The notes under the pieces are model-generated. The model made no database searches, had not been told where the DNA came from, and worked only from the letters and a program-made list of their open reading frames with translations. This document shows positions 60,102-60,865 of a DNA stretch of 60,865 nucleotides, piece after piece (the stretch's first letter is position 1; every line of letters begins with the position of its first letter). The stretch covers positions 5,001 through 65,865 of the forward strand of contig DJLG01000177.1 in NCBI GenBank assembly GCA_002434915.1, read 5' to 3'. The stretch comes from Proteobacteria bacterium UBA6522 (lineage in GTDB: Bacteria; Pseudomonadota; Gammaproteobacteria; Steroidobacterales; Rariloculaceae). A program made the translations under genes and the position numbers.

Positions 60102-60817
60102 GCGTTCTAAAACAGTGGCTAGGCTCTGTTTTATTTACCTTATATCTCTTCTTCTCTTTACCGCCATATGCATTCTTAGTGTTAATTACAGCTCCTTTTT
60201 TCACACGCTCTAAAAGCATGCGCATTGCTGTTGCTTGGGTTGAATCGGTCTTTTATATGTTGGACCTACTATGCAGCCTTAATTACTCTGTTGAAGGAGA
60301 GCAACATCTACAAGGAGAAAATACTGTAATACTAATGAAGCACTCTTCCGCTTGGGAAACTCTCGCTCAATTTAAACTTTTTCCTGAACAAACATGGGTT
60401 CTAAAACGGGAGTTGATGTGGGCACCATTTCTTGGTTGGGCGCTAAGGGTATTTAAACCAATTGCAATTAACCGTCAGGATGGAAAAAACGCTGTAGAGC
60501 AGGTGATTGAACAGGGTTGTGCTAGGTTAAAGCAGGGCCTTTGGGTTGTTGTATTTCCTGAGGGGACCCGCGTGCCATTAGGCGTCACAAAACGGTATGG
60601 TTTGGGAGGGGCTCTTCTAGCCAAATCGGCAGAAAAACCTGTCATTCCTGTTGCTCATAATGCAGGGAATTTCTGGCCTCGGCGTGGGTGGCTAAAACGC
60701 CCTGGAACTATACAAGTTGTAGTTGGAAAACCAATACCTAGTGTCGCAAAATCTGCTCGTTCCTTGAATGAAGAAGCTCAGTCTTGGATAGAAAAAACTC
60801 TTGGAGAGCTCGATTAA
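60098..60817 (+). CDS. plsC: 1-acyl-sn-glycerol-3-phosphate acyltransferase-like protein
   Basis: Membrane acyltransferase of 239 residues. N-terminal span at about 8-33, then the H-x4-E box HSSAWE (H82, E87) in place of the usual H-x4-D, and the substrate motif FPEGTR near 152. The KHSSAWET form is shared by the gmhB-linked acyltransferases I know from Pseudomonas-like genomes, so the Glu is probably normal for this branch. It completes the glyS-gmhB-plsC group. Coupled to gmhB by ATGA. Lysophosphatidate is the likely acceptor. Confidence 0.9.
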   Translation: MSVLKQWLGSVLFTLYLFFSLPPYAFLVLITAPFFTRSKSMRIAVAWVESVFYMLDLLCSLNYSVEGEQHLQGENTVILMKHSSAWETLAQFKLFPEQTWVLKRELMWAPFLGWALRVFKPIAINRQDGKNAVEQVIEQGCARLKQGLWVVVFPEGTRVPLGVTKRYGLGGALLAKSAEKPVIPVAHNAGNFWPRRGWLKRPGTIQVVVGKPIPSVAKSARSLNEEAQSWIEKTLGELD

Positions 60818-60865
60818 TGTCGCGGCCTTTACTAGACATCTAGGTTGGATGCAGACAAGGCATTT

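Noticed and set aside
60818..60865. Next gene starting ATG 60821 after plsC
   Set aside because: The frame closes with TAG after eight codons; the remaining bases are too few to judge.

Overview
This window is a densely packed, AT-leaning chromosomal segment of a gammaproteobacterium. Several gene blocks are classic gammaproteobacterial neighbourhoods: aroK-aroB, hslV-hslU-DUF971-ubiE-ubiJ-ubiB, dapF-DUF484-xerC, hemX-hemY, ctpA-envC next to rhodanese-grxC-secB-gpsA-trmL, and glnA-ntrB-ntrC. Lipopolysaccharide heptose synthesis (gmhB), the envelope genes and the ubiquinone genes fit a Gram-negative aerobe. Tight packing and missing accessory genes (no pilMNOPQ between ponA and aroK, no hemC-hemD beside hemX-hemY) would suit an uncultivated, perhaps marine, lineage, but that is inference. 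I found no tRNA, rRNA, CRISPR array, insertion sequence or prophage.

Layout. 1-6.6 kb: the start of an unknown gene, penicillin-binding protein 1A, then divergent aroK-aroB-dgt-pyrF. 6.6-16.2 kb: DUF2237, fadD, tesA and a lone YbbA-like ATPase, a 2-hydroxyacid dehydrogenase, a UPF0260 protein, PEP carboxylase and an ABC exporter. 16.3-25.9 kb: an SLC13-type transporter, then a complete trpEGDCFBA operon behind a well-formed transcription attenuator, followed by DUF2007 and CinA-like genes. 26-38.5 kb: ubiquinone genes (ubiB, J, E, D), the HslUV protease, xerC, dapF, an orphan ParA and hemXY. 38.6-47.2 kb: ubiK, small membrane proteins, an exported metallo-hydrolase, a Tat-exported oxidoreductase, ppiC with an RRM-gene remnant behind it, and a six-gene minus-strand run (GNAT, membrane protein, SelW-like selenoprotein, thioesterase, small membrane protein, DUF938), then ctpA and envC. 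47.3-60.8 kb: rhodanese-grxC-secB-gpsA, trmL, four genes of unusual type (class 1B dihydroorotate dehydrogenase, TGS-domain GTPase, LpxA-like acyltransferase, GnnA-like oxidoreductase), ntrC-ntrB-glnA and glyS-gmhB-plsC.

The most striking item is at 43550-43786, minus strand. A 78-codon SelT/SelW/SelH-family gene is interrupted by one in-frame TGA exactly where the redox motif CxxC/CxxU belongs (C8-G-R-U11). A hairpin with a GGUCU apical loop starts shortly after the TGA, as in bacterial SECIS elements. Conventional ORF calling misses this gene. If correct, the organism makes selenoproteins.

Other notable points: gpsA has no ATG, GTG or TTG start before its glycine-rich NAD motif and probably starts at ATT. 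Several core enzymes are of a class unusual for gammaproteobacteria but sit in conserved loci: glutamine synthetase II in place of GSI beside ntrBC, single-chain glycyl-tRNA synthetase in place of glyQ-glyS beside gmhB-plsC, and class 1B dihydroorotate dehydrogenase without PyrK. The glnA upstream region carries two NtrC-like sites 31 bp apart and a sigma-54-like element.
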